This document shows, in pieces, positions 9,811 to 19,178 of a stretch of 37,871 nt of DNA. The translations under genes and the position numbers were made by a program. The first letter of the stretch is position 1. Each line of letters starts with the position of its first letter. Source of the stretch: Candidatus Aquicultor sp. (GTDB lineage: Bacteria; Actinomycetota; Aquicultoria; Aquicultorales; Aquicultoraceae); contig JAUXNY010000043.1 of assembly GCA_030682615.1 (NCBI GenBank), forward strand, positions 1-37,871, given 5' to 3'. The notes beneath the pieces were generated by a model, which saw only the letters and a list, made by a program, of their open reading frames with translations, searched no databases and was not told where the DNA came from.

Positions 9811-9830
9811 TATGTCATGTTGTTGACATA
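9811..9830. promoter_or_regulatory. Perfect 7-bp inverted repeat upstream of rubrerythrin (TATGTCA-TGTTGT-TGACATA)
   Basis: Read directly; just upstream of a minus-strand TATAAT (complement of 9800-9805), about 50 nt before the rbr start. Confidence 0.5.
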
Positions 9831-10097
9831 ACCTTTGTGAGTGTCGTTTTCAGCGCGCCGGCTTCAAACCATATATTCTTTATTGCCGAGCAGCCGCAAA
9901 AATATGCTTTACGACTGGCTGTTCTTGAAACCCTTGTTTTACGTTTCGCTCATCGACCGCCCGGTATCTGTCACTTCGGCTGTTCTGGGTGCGAAAAAAA
10001 TACGACAACCGTGATATTGAGTATAAGGTTGTTGGTTAGCACTGCCGATATTATATATACACTGTCGAGCGAAAGCTCATTTCCAGAGGTACGCATT

Positions 10098-11621
10098 TTG
10101 AAGATAGATAAATTCGATGGGCAAAAACCGAAGATGTCGCTCAAGGCGAGGCTGATTATGCTTCTGACTTGGATGATACTTCCCTTCATAATTTTTTCAG
10201 TCTACAAAGCGTACGATATTAACAAGAAACTTGAAAGAGACGCGCAAGTGGAGAGCTTAAATCTGGCAAGGAGCATCTCACAGAGCATTGATGACTACAT
10301 CGGCGCGACAGGTGATTTACTCATATCCATCTCGAACCACAACGACGTGCGAACTCAAAACTATACCGCTATCAACGAATGGTTTAAGGAGATAGGGCCG
10401 GACTACCCGTATTATGTGAACATCATTTTTGTAGACACGAAGGGGGATATTAAGGCTTTTGTAAAGCAGACCAAAGGAGCGAAGCGGGGTACGGTCAACG
10501 TCAGCGATACAGTCTACTTTGAACGTGCGGCCACATCGCACGCCCTGTCCATCGGAGATTTTATGTACAGTAAGTTGACAGGCTTACCGGTCGTCCACGT
10601 CACGCATCCGGTTTTCAACATGGAAGGTGAAAGAGTAGGCTTAGTCGCCGCATCGTTCGACCTTACCAAGATACAGCATAAGCTCATGGTGTCTAACGTG
10701 CCGAAACACAGTGTGGTGTCGGTCTTTGACGATAAGGGTGTTGTTATCGCGCGGAGCAGCAACCCCGATAAATGGGTAGGTGCGGATGTTCACGACAAAC
10801 CGGTCTTCAAACTTATGAACGGCAAGTCGGAGGGCGATATCGAAGCAGTGGGCTTGGATGGAACCGGGCGCTTATTCGGTTATGCTTCGACGACGCGCGT
10901 GCCGTGGCGCGTGAGCGTTGGTGTCGATAACGAATATGTTTATTCGCAGCTAAAGAAAGAACTTGCTTATCATTTTATGGTATTCATACCGTTACTGCTT
11001 ATAGCCTTGTTCGGCTGGATATGGATTGGCCGGGATGTCAATAAGCTTCACGCCCGGACCGAGTATCTGACGCTTGTCGACGCGCTTACCGGATTGTACA
11101 ACTACCGCAAGCTCAGCCGCGATTTAGATTTCGAGTTTCAGCGGTCGAGCCGGACTAAAGGCGCGCTTGCTTTCGCGATGGTCGATATCGACCACTTTAA
11201 ACACTATAACGATAACAATGGACACCAGGAAGGCGATGAGGCGCTCAGGCGAATAGCGGGCATTATGACCACAACCGTTCGTGATACTGATACCGTCTAT
11301 CGTTGTGGCGGCGAAGAACTTTGCGTGCTGCTGCGAGATACTGATGCCAAAGGTGCCGTGACTGTAATGGAGCGCGTTCGCCACGAGGTGGAAGCCGCCA
11401 ATTTTGTCGGTCAAGAAAAGCAGCCGTTGGGTAATCTTACAATTTCGTTAGGTATCGCCGCATATCCTTCACATTCTATCTGCAAAGACGGTCTCATCAA
11501 GTGCTCGGATGTTGCCCTCTATAAGTCTAAGGGTGCCGGTAGGAATCGGTTGGAGGTATATTCAAGTGGTGAATCGACCCCGACCGAGCAGGAAACCTCG
11601 TATTCTAGCCAGTGCATCTAA
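10098..11621 (+). CDS. Sensor diguanylate cyclase: TM helix, dCACHE-like extracellular domain, TM helix, GGDEF domain
   Basis: GGDEF signature CGGEELCVLL with I-site RDTD five residues upstream; periplasmic region with FMYSKLTGLPVVHVTHPVF. SD cagaggt before TTG 10098; the track start 9609 is too far upstream. Confidence 0.88.
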   Translation: MKIDKFDGQKPKMSLKARLIMLLTWMILPFIIFSVYKAYDINKKLERDAQVESLNLARSISQSIDDYIGATGDLLISISNHNDVRTQNYTAINEWFKEIGPDYPYYVNIIFVDTKGDIKAFVKQTKGAKRGTVNVSDTVYFERAATSHALSIGDFMYSKLTGLPVVHVTHPVFNMEGERVGLVAASFDLTKIQHKLMVSNVPKHSVVSVFDDKGVVIARSSNPDKWVGADVHDKPVFKLMNGKSEGDIEAVGLDGTGRLFGYASTTRVPWRVSVGVDNEYVYSQLKKELAYHFMVFIPLLLIALFGWIWIGRDVNKLHARTEYLTLVDALTGLYNYRKLSRDLDFEFQRSSRTKGALAFAMVDIDHFKHYNDNNGHQEGDEALRRIAGIMTTTVRDTDTVYRCGGEELCVLLRDTDAKGAVTVMERVRHEVEAANFVGQEKQPLGNLTISLGIAAYPSHSICKDGLIKCSDVALYKSKGAGRNRLEVYSSGESTPTEQETSYSSQCI

Positions 11622-11826
11622 AGCCCCTTTCCGTGATTGCTGACATCGACTTATTAAACCGCACATATTGCAATTAACTCCGCCTGAACGCCTTTCGATA
11701 TCTTGATTTCGCATTCTGCGCCCAATATCTTACAATAGCACCAGGATGGTTTTACGGATGCGTCGGCAACGCGCAAGACGCTTTGCGACAGCGTACCTCG
11801 CCGTTAGTTATCTGGAGGTTTAGGAA

Positions 11827-12459
11827 TTGGACAACGAAAATGGCTTGCCGAGTGAGTTCGACAACGATGAAGAAAAGCCTAAGGCGCTGTTGAGCTGGCT
11901 CAAAACGACGTCCCCTGTCATCAAAATACTAGTTGTCGCGGGCGTTATCATCGTCTTAAGCAATGTGCTTATAATCGCCTACGTCAGCTCCGTGACGACA
12001 AACGTCAATGTCGATGCCGGCAGTCAAGACGGAGCTTCGGTCGATGGACAGCCCGCTGATTCGCGCAAGCCAATGAAAGAACTCGATTACGAAAAGCATT
12101 TTGTCGACTACTACGAGAAGTCGATGCTCTTAAGCGAGCGCTTGCTGCAGCTTGCGGATGTAGAAGTAGGGCGGGACGGCGCTTGGCACAAGGAGCTATC
12201 CGTAGACATAACACTCTTAAAGACACTTGCTAATAATGCACAAGAGGTTGTTCCGCCGGCCTCTCCCGGCTATCAAGCGATTCATAAAGCTTATCTCGAA
12301 GCCTTTGCCGATTTCAAGTGGGCCGCAGATAACTTGATCGCGGCTTCGGCGGAGAACGATAAAGTGCTTCAGGAAAGATGTATTCGGAGGCTGCATAGGG
12401 GCCGGGCGCGCATGAACGACGCAGTTACGAACCTGAAAGATGTGTACAGCCGAGACTAG
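11827..12459 (+). CDS. Hypothetical single-pass membrane protein
   Basis: TTG start preceded by ctggaggt; TM segment PVIKILVVAGVIIVLSNVLIIAYVSSV; helical C-terminal region. Confidence 0.65.
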   Translation: MDNENGLPSEFDNDEEKPKALLSWLKTTSPVIKILVVAGVIIVLSNVLIIAYVSSVTTNVNVDAGSQDGASVDGQPADSRKPMKELDYEKHFVDYYEKSMLLSERLLQLADVEVGRDGAWHKELSVDITLLKTLANNAQEVVPPASPGYQAIHKAYLEAFADFKWAADNLIAASAENDKVLQERCIRRLHRGRARMNDAVTNLKDVYSRD

Positions 12460-12558
12460 TCGTAATGCAGCTTTTTTACTGTCTCGGATTGGGTTGTTTG
12501 CGGCACGGCTTAGCCGAGCCTGAGACGCGCGCCGGAGCCGGATACACAGAGGAGTAGA

Positions 12559-12690
12559 TTGGGAGAAGTTATTGTGGCAGCAAATGAGACCGGCTGGCGA
12601 CCGGACGAGTTCGAGATTTGTATCGGCGGATGCTTCGAACGCTTCTTAGAAGCGCTCCGCATGCTGCTCGGTGGAGTCGATTTCTGGTAA
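12559..12690 (+). CDS. Candidate 43-aa small protein MGEVIVAANETGWRPDEFEICIGGCFERFLEALRMLLGGVDFW
   Basis: TTG start 4 nt after cagaggag SD; open to TAA at 12688; not in the ORF track. Confidence 0.4.
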   Translation: MGEVIVAANETGWRPDEFEICIGGCFERFLEALRMLLGGVDFW

Positions 12691-12695
12691 GGACC

Positions 12696-12918
12696 GGGGC
12701 TGAGCACGGCAGACAAGGCGATGTAGCCCCAACCGATAATCTTCAAATTAGTCCGTGTGTATTGCCGTGTTTTATGGTATATGCTAACTTAAAAGTTAAG
12801 CCCTTGTTTATGAGTGCGAGTGTTTCTAAAAGAACTTCAAGGGCTGTCTTGACGCAAAAACATGCCTCTGTTTTTGTCAACGCCTGGGAAATGACTGAAT
12901 CGAAGATTCGGTCATTTC
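12696..12918 (+). other. Cluster of five inverted repeats / predicted stem-loops in an otherwise unassigned intergenic region
   Basis: ggggct/agcccc (12696-12701/12725-12730); TAACTT/AAGTTA (12785-12798); AGCCCTTG/CAAGGGCT (12799-12806/12838-12845); TTGAC(gc)AAAAACA/TGTTTTTGTCAA (12849-12880); GAAATGACTGAATC/GATTCGGTCATTTC (12888-12918). Confidence 0.45.
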
Positions 12919-13145
12919 TGTTTATAGCCTACATGATAATGTTTGCCGGACCCACACATTTTAGGAAAGCGGCAGGAATAATAGACGGTCTCGCGAATAT
13001 AACGAATAGCCGCGCGTACGTTCGCTTACAAGCTGCGGATATAATGCTAAGGTGAGCGACGGGATTGTGTCGGACCTTGCGCCGGTTTTAGGAGCTAATA
13101 ATAGAAGGATTTTCAATATAGGGTAATTGAAGAATGGAGGAGTGT

Positions 13146-13661
13146 GTGGATTTAAAGAAAGTCGTGGTAGTGTTGGTCGCTTTGATGTTGGCGGTTATGG
13201 TGGCAGGCTGTGGCAGCGTCTCAGAAAAGGTCGGTGAGAAGGCCGCCGAGAAGATGATCGAGAAGGGAACCGGCGGCAAAGTCGACATTAAGGGCGATGA
13301 TGTCACGATTAAAACAAAAGAGGGCGACACCGAGGTTAGCATCGGCAGCAAGAAGCTCCCCGATGGCTTCCCGAAGAATTTCCCGCTCTATAAAGGAGCC
13401 GAGCTACAGGGCTCCATGTCGACAAAAGAGAACGGTAAGACATCGATGATCGTCACACTTACGAGCAAGGACGATTACGCCAAGGTCGTCGAGTTCTACA
13501 ATGGCAAGGATAAGTTGGGCGACTATGAGGTGTCGAGCACGCTCGACCTTAACGAAGCATTCACGCTAGGCCTTAAGAAAGGCGATGAAGATGTCGGCTC
13601 GGTCATGATTGCAAAGGACGAAGAGAATACGTCGTTAATTATAACGCTTAATGCGAAATAG
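13146..13661 (+). CDS. Lipoprotein of unknown function
   Basis: Lipobox VMVAGC after a hydrophobic signal; SD tggagga before GTG 13146 (track start 13134 less likely). Confidence 0.7.
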   Translation: MDLKKVVVVLVALMLAVMVAGCGSVSEKVGEKAAEKMIEKGTGGKVDIKGDDVTIKTKEGDTEVSIGSKKLPDGFPKNFPLYKGAELQGSMSTKENGKTSMIVTLTSKDDYAKVVEFYNGKDKLGDYEVSSTLDLNEAFTLGLKKGDEDVGSVMIAKDEENTSLIITLNAK

Positions 13662-13752
13662 TTGTCAGATATAGCTATTGGTTAATACTGTTATTTCAGG
13701 TGAGCATGCCTGAGTCGCGGTATAAATTGTCCGAGAACACAGAAAGCTCATG

Positions 13753-13786
13753 AATCAAAAGGCCGGCGGTTGCGGGCCTTTTGATT
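13753..13786. terminator. Bidirectional intrinsic terminator between convergent lipoprotein and rarA genes
   Basis: aatcaaaaggcc / ggcggttgcg / ggccttttgatt: 12-bp perfect stem with T-rich 3' flank on both strands. Confidence 0.75.
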
Positions 13787-15250
13787 TTACACTTGTTTCT
13801 TGCGCAGTTTATTAAGGCGCTCTTTTATTGTCCTCTCGTGCCCGTTGTCTGAGGGTTGGTAGTAGACCTTGTCTTTAAGATTATCGGGGAGGTAGGTCTC
13901 CTCGATGTAGTTCTCTTCAAAATCGTGCGGATATTTGTAGCCCTTGCCATGGCCGAGTTTCTTGGCGAGAGCGGTCGGCGCGTTTCGCAGGTGGTTGGGG
14001 ATGGGCTCGACCCGTTTATCCCGCAAGTCGGCGGTCGCGCCGAAAATCGCTGTCTTTGCCGAGTTCGATTTCGGGGCGCTCGCGAGGTAGGTCGCGCATT
14101 GCGTGAGCGCGAATTTCGCCTCGGGCATTCCGATGAAGGTGAGCGCATCGACGGTCGCCGTAGCCAGCACGAGCGCCTGAGGGTCGGCATTGCCGATGTC
14201 TTCAGAGGCGAAGATGACCATCCGGCGCGCAATGAATTTCGCGTCTTCTCCGCTCTCGAGCATTCGCGCAAGGTAATAGACTGCCGCATCCGGGTCGGTA
14301 CCGCGCAGGCTCTTGATGAACGCGCTGATGATGTCGTAGTGCGCGTCCCCCGCCCGATCATATGGGAGCTGCTTCTTGTTGATAGCCTCCTCGGCCATTG
14401 CGACTGTTATTACCATGGGACGTTGCCCCGATATCGCCGATTCCTCCCCCGTCTCGTTCTTACCGGCAGTCTCGCGGCTGGCAGGCGTAGGTACGACATC
14501 GCTCTCTGCTGAATCCCCTACCAGGCTATTAGCCGCAAGTTCGAGCGCGGTGAGAGCGACGCGCGCATCGCCGTTGGAGTTTTTCGCTATATGCTCAATC
14601 GCGTTATCCTCTACTTCGAGTCCCAGATTGCCCAGCCCGCGCTGAGCGTCGGCCAACGCCCGTTTGAGAATCGCGATTATGCCGTCATCCGAGAGCTGTT
14701 CCAGCCTGAAAAGACGCGAGCGCGAGAGTATCGGCGCGTTCACCTCAAAACCGGGGTTCTCCGTCGTCGCGCCAATCAATACAATCGTGCCGGCTTCGAT
14801 ATGAGGCAAAAAGGCGTCCTGCTGGGCTTTGTTGAAACGGTGTATCTCGTCGACGAAGAGGATTGTCTGCCTGCCCTCGAAGTCTCTCCTATCAGTCGCC
14901 TCTTTAACGACGTTTCGAATATCGGCGACGCCGCTGGTGACTGCGGAGAATTCGCTAAAGTATGCTTTAGTCATATGCGCGACTATCCGCGCAATCGTCG
15001 TCTTGCCGGTGCCGGGAGGGCCCCAGAGGATGATAGAACTGAGCCGGTCGTTCTCTATGAGGGCTCTCAGCAACCCCTTCGGACCGAGCAGGTGTTCCTG
15101 CCCGACAAACTCTTCGAGCGAACGCGGCCTCATCCGCTCGGCAAGCGGCGTCCTTTTACTGTTATGCATGGAATAGGAAAATAATGTATCCATATCTTGC
15201 ATTGTAGTGAGAATGCGTAAAAGTAACAACAAGCGGGAGACGTTCATCAT
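13787..15250 (-). CDS. rarA: Replication-associated recombination protein A (RarA/MgsA AAA+ ATPase)
   Basis: PLAERMRPRSLEEFVGQEHLLG, Walker A GPPGTGKTT, FVDEIHRFNKAQQDAFLPHIE, C-terminal YKYPHDFEENYIEETYLPD. True start may be a downstream Met (MDTLFSYS or MHNSKRTP). Confidence 0.93.
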   Translation of the reverse strand: MMNVSRLLLLLRILTTMQDMDTLFSYSMHNSKRTPLAERMRPRSLEEFVGQEHLLGPKGLLRALIENDRLSSIILWGPPGTGKTTIARIVAHMTKAYFSEFSAVTSGVADIRNVVKEATDRRDFEGRQTILFVDEIHRFNKAQQDAFLPHIEAGTIVLIGATTENPGFEVNAPILSRSRLFRLEQLSDDGIIAILKRALADAQRGLGNLGLEVEDNAIEHIAKNSNGDARVALTALELAANSLVGDSAESDVVPTPASRETAGKNETGEESAISGQRPMVITVAMAEEAINKKQLPYDRAGDAHYDIISAFIKSLRGTDPDAAVYYLARMLESGEDAKFIARRMVIFASEDIGNADPQALVLATATVDALTFIGMPEAKFALTQCATYLASAPKSNSAKTAIFGATADLRDKRVEPIPNHLRNAPTALAKKLGHGKGYKYPHDFEENYIEETYLPDNLKDKVYYQPSDNGHERTIKERLNKLRKKQV

Positions 15251-15372
15251 GCGCGTCGGGATGGCGCTAAGCTCTGGCCGGCCTGACCGAATCCGGGAAT
15301 TAAAGTCCGTGCACGTGTAGGTGTTGGGGGTGTATGATTAGAACAGCGGGGAGGATTTCTGAAGGGGTGCGT

Positions 15373-16041
15373 ATGAGTCTGAGCTTACGTCGAAAGCGAA
15401 ACGCCGTATATCTATTGTGCATAGTCGTGGCGATTGTATCTCTAATAGTGACAGGCTGCGATAGCTTACGTGTCGGGCAGGCCGGAAAAGAAACGGCGAC
15501 CGAGCGAGAAAAGCTCAAGACACGTGAAAGTGCCGAGCCCAGCGCAGAAGACACCGCCCGCATCAGGGATATCGAGCCGACAAAAGACACCGCCGATTTC
15601 TATAAGGCCGTGAAGGGCGCGAACAAGGTCGTCATTATCGCAGGCGATATGGGAGACCCTCTCGAAGACCGGGAACAGGTGCCGCTTAATGCTTTCAGCT
15701 CTCACGAGATAGAGTTCTGGCATATAATGGGCGCAATCACCTCGGCGATTGCCGGGAGCGAATCGCCTGAGCGGGAGAGCGATTACGTAATTCGCTGGTA
15801 TGACAAGTATAAGAAACTGGGCGAGGCTAAAATAAACAAAGAATCGGGGCTGACAGAGCTTAGGCATATAGTTTCAAAAAACGGAAGGCTTGAGCCGCAG
15901 AGTAACACAATATCCGGAAATGTCTTCATTCCAAAGAAAAAACTCGCCATCATCAAAGATACTGCGGCCGCTCTTTTGAACCAGCGCGAAAAGGAACTGG
16001 AGAAGGCCAAGAAAGGCGCCTCGCGAGGCGTAGAAATATAG
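15373..16041 (+). CDS. Lipoprotein of unknown function
   Basis: Signal VYLLCIVVAIVSLIVTGC with a lipobox-like Cys; no family recognised. Track start is 15334. Confidence 0.6.
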   Translation: MSLSLRRKRNAVYLLCIVVAIVSLIVTGCDSLRVGQAGKETATEREKLKTRESAEPSAEDTARIRDIEPTKDTADFYKAVKGANKVVIIAGDMGDPLEDREQVPLNAFSSHEIEFWHIMGAITSAIAGSESPERESDYVIRWYDKYKKLGEAKINKESGLTELRHIVSKNGRLEPQSNTISGNVFIPKKKLAIIKDTAAALLNQREKELEKAKKGASRGVEI

Positions 16042-16120
16042 AGCGGGAGATTGAGGCGCGTCTTAAATAGGGTTAGGAGCCACGCACTCGGACAACCAAG
16101 CGTTTGAACGTTGCTAACCC

Positions 16121-16129
16121 TGGTATAAT
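16121..16129 (+). promoter_or_regulatory. Extended -10 element TGGTATAAT upstream of uvrA
   Basis: Matches TGnTATAAT, 128 nt upstream of the ATG at 16257. Confidence 0.45.
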
Positions 16130-16256
16130 TAGGACGGAAAGTGATATTAGCTAGCTAGGAATGCGATAGGCGGAAGAGATTATCGATAGCTGTCCACGGA
16201 CAGCTTTAATCGTTGTGTTTCTAGGAGAAACAAGACAGTCTGGGACTGCGAGGATT

Positions 16257-19094
16257 ATGCAAGACGACAAGTTAATAATACGCGGTGCGCGTGAACATAA
16301 CTTAAAGAACATTAGTCTGGAACTACCCCGAAACAAACTGATCGTCATGACCGGCTTGAGCGGGTCGGGTAAGTCGTCACTGGCAATCGACACCATCTAT
16401 GCCGAAGGACAGCGACGTTACGTCGAGTCGCTCTCGTCCTATGCGCGCCAGTTTCTAGGGCAGATGGACAAGCCCGATGTCGACCACATCGACGGCCTCT
16501 CACCCGCTATCTGCATCGACCAGAAATCGACCTCGAAAAATCCGCGCTCGACGGTGGGGACCATCACCGAGATCTACGATTACCTGCGCCTGCTCTATGC
16601 GCGAATCGGCGTCCCGCACTGTCCGGATTGCGGCAAAGAGATAGCCCAGCAGACTTCACAGCAGATCGTCGAGCAAGTCTTGAGGCTGGAGCCGGGAACC
16701 AAGTTTCAAGTGCTCGCACCGGTCGTTCGCGGCCGCAAGGGCGAGTACCGCGAACTTCTGGAGCGCTTGAGAAAAGACGGGTTCGCCCGTGTTCAGATAG
16801 ACGGCAAAATCTTCGGCCTGGATGAAGATATTAAGCTCGACAAGAAAGAGCGGCACGATATCGATGTCGTCGTCGACCGGCTCGTGATGAAAGAGGGTAT
16901 TGAGCGCAGGCTTGCCGATTCGGTCGAGACGGCCTTAAGCCTTTCCGACGGCATCATATCTATCGATATCACCGATGGCGAAAGACAAGACTTCAGCACG
17001 TTTTTTGCTTGTATCGATTGCGGGATAAGTTTCGAGGACCTTGAGCCGAGGATGTTTTCGTTCAACAACCCTTACGGCGCTTGCCGTGAGTGCGCGGGGC
17101 TCGGCACCAGGATGGTGGTCGACCCGGAACTCGTCGTCCCAGACGCGAGCTTAAGCATAAATGAAGGGGCTATTCACCCCTATTTCTATACGCGCATCGA
17201 TTTTTATCCCAAGATAATCAAGGCGGTTTGCGAAGAGTACGATATCGACATGGACACGCCGTGGATAGACCTCCCCGAGGAAGCCCACCGGATTCTACTG
17301 CTCGGTACCGATAGGCCTGTCCATGTAAAGTACCGTACTCTTACGGGGCGGAGCCGCAGCTACAACTCGAAGTTTGACGGCGCCATCCAAAACTTGGCCC
17401 GCCGCTATCGCGACACCGAGAGCGACTATGTGCGCGAGCAAATCGCGCAATATATGACGATGCGGGCTTGTCCGGTCTGTGACGGGGCGAGGCTAAAACC
17501 GGAGAGCCTCGCGGTGACGGTCGGCGGTAGAAACATCCACCAGTTCAGCGAGATGTCGTCTAAGGCCTCGCACGAGTTCATAACCAATCTCACGCTGACC
17601 GAGCGCGAGCAGATGATCGGGCACCGAATTCTGAAAGAAGTCCGCGAGCGCCTGCAGTTTTTAATCGATGTCGGGCTCGACTACTTGACGATAAACCGTG
17701 CGGCAGGGACGCTCTCCGGCGGGGAGGCGCAGCGCATCCGCCTGGCTACCCAGATAGGCTCGGGTCTGGTCGGAGTGCTCTATGTGCTCGATGAGCCGAG
17801 TATCGGTCTTCACCAGCGGGATAACAAGCGTCTCATCCAGACCCTCAAGCGCCTGCGCGACCTCGGCAATACACTCATCGTCGTCGAGCACGATGAGGAG
17901 ACGATGCGCGAGGCCGACCACATCGTCGACATCGGTCCTTTCGCGGGTGAGCACGGCGGCCATATCGTGGCAAGCGGGACATTCGACGATATCTTGGCGG
18001 CGCCCGATTCGATCACCGGCCAGTTTTTAAGCGGCCGGCGTAAAATCGAGACGCCAAAGGAACGAAGGGTGCCCGGCGATGCATGGCTCAGCATCAAGGG
18101 TGCCGCCGAGCACAATTTGAAAAACATCGATGTCGAATTCCCCCTCGGTCTTCTCACGTGCGTAACCGGTGTTTCGGGGAGCGGAAAAAGCACGCTCGTC
18201 ACCGACATCTTGTCGAAGGTGCTGGCGCGCAAGTTATATCGCTCGCGGGAGCTTCCTGGAAAACACGAGGCGGTCTATGGGCTGGAGCATATCGACAAGG
18301 CAATCGAAATCGACCAATCACCCATCGGGCGCACACCGCGTTCAAATGCCGCGACCTACGTGAAGGTCTTCGACGACATCAGGAAACTCTTCAGCCAAGT
18401 GCCCGAGGCGCAGGTAAGGGGTTACAAGCCGGGGCGGTTTAGCTTCAACGTCAAAGGCGGGCGCTGTGAGGCCTGTAGCGGCGACGGCACCATCAAGATA
18501 GAGATGCACTTTCTGCCGGACATCTATATACCGTGCGAGGTCTGCAAGGGCTCTCGTTTCAATAAAGAGACGCTGGAGGTCAAATATAAAGGCAAGAACA
18601 TAGCGCACGTTCTGAACATGTCGATTGAGGAAGCACTCGGTTTCTTCGAGAACATACCGAAGATTCGCCGTAAGCTGCAGACGCTCTTCGACGTCGGCCT
18701 CGGCTATATCAAGCTCGGCCAGCCCGCGCCGACGCTCTCCGGAGGGGAAGCGCAGCGGGTGAAGCTCGCGGCTGAGCTGTGCAAGATAGCGACCGGCAGG
18801 ACGTTCTATATTCTCGACGAACCCACAACCGGCCTGCACTTCGCCGATATCGAGAAGCTGCTCGAGGTTTTGGGACGTCTCGTAGCCCAGGGCAACAGCG
18901 TTCTAGTCATCGAGCACAATCTCGACGTCATAAAGACGGCCGATTGGATAATCGACCTCGGTCCCGACGGCGGGGAGGCGGGCGGATTTGTGATCGCCGC
19001 CGGCTCGCCCGAGGCTATCGCGTCGAACAAATCCTCGTATACCGGGCAGTTCCTGAAGAAGGCTCTGCGCGATAGCGGAGTGTTGGTCGGCTAG
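16257..19094 (+). CDS. uvrA: Excinuclease ABC subunit A
   Basis: [13 protein letters not shown], two Walker A motifs ([20 protein letters not shown]), two ABC signatures ([24 protein letters not shown]) and CxxC zinc motifs. Start ATG 16257 with SD gagga. Confidence 0.97.
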   Translation: MQDDKLIIRGAREHNLKNISLELPRNKLIVMTGLSGSGKSSLAIDTIYAEGQRRYVESLSSYARQFLGQMDKPDVDHIDGLSPAICIDQKSTSKNPRSTVGTITEIYDYLRLLYARIGVPHCPDCGKEIAQQTSQQIVEQVLRLEPGTKFQVLAPVVRGRKGEYRELLERLRKDGFARVQIDGKIFGLDEDIKLDKKERHDIDVVVDRLVMKEGIERRLADSVETALSLSDGIISIDITDGERQDFSTFFACIDCGISFEDLEPRMFSFNNPYGACRECAGLGTRMVVDPELVVPDASLSINEGAIHPYFYTRIDFYPKIIKAVCEEYDIDMDTPWIDLPEEAHRILLLGTDRPVHVKYRTLTGRSRSYNSKFDGAIQNLARRYRDTESDYVREQIAQYMTMRACPVCDGARLKPESLAVTVGGRNIHQFSEMSSKASHEFITNLTLTEREQMIGHRILKEVRERLQFLIDVGLDYLTINRAAGTLSGGEAQRIRLATQIGSGLVGVLYVLDEPSIGLHQRDNKRLIQTLKRLRDLGNTLIVVEHDEETMREADHIVDIGPFAGEHGGHIVASGTFDDILAAPDSITGQFLSGRRKIETPKERRVPGDAWLSIKGAAEHNLKNIDVEFPLGLLTCVTGVSGSGKSTLVTDILSKVLARKLYRSRELPGKHEAVYGLEHIDKAIEIDQSPIGRTPRSNAATYVKVFDDIRKLFSQVPEAQVRGYKPGRFSFNVKGGRCEACSGDGTIKIEMHFLPDIYIPCEVCKGSRFNKETLEVKYKGKNIAHVLNMSIEEALGFFENIPKIRRKLQTLFDVGLGYIKLGQPAPTLSGGEAQRVKLAAELCKIATGRTFYILDEPTTGLHFADIEKLLEVLGRLVAQGNSVLVIEHNLDVIKTADWIIDLGPDGGEAGGFVIAAGSPEAIASNKSSYTGQFLKKALRDSGVLVG

Positions 19095-19178
19095 CAACCG
19101 ATATCGAAAACCCTAGCACTCTAACACTTTAATGTGTTAAAATATCTTAATTAAACCGATATCAGTACGGGAGCTAAA

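Noticed and set aside
9609-10097. N-terminal 163-aa extension of the 670-aa track ORF
   Set aside because: Overlaps rubrerythrin antisense and has no homology-like features; SD cagaggt before TTG 10098 marks the real start region.
12618-13055. 145-aa ORF
   Set aside because: Basic, compositionally odd sequence spanning the stem-loop cluster, with no SD and no family signals; probably non-coding.
13856-15184. Plus-strand ORFs of 218, 197 and 115 aa
   Set aside because: Shadow frames opposite rarA.
18342-18839. 165-aa minus-strand ORF
   Set aside because: Shadow ORF opposite uvrA, which has strong motif support.
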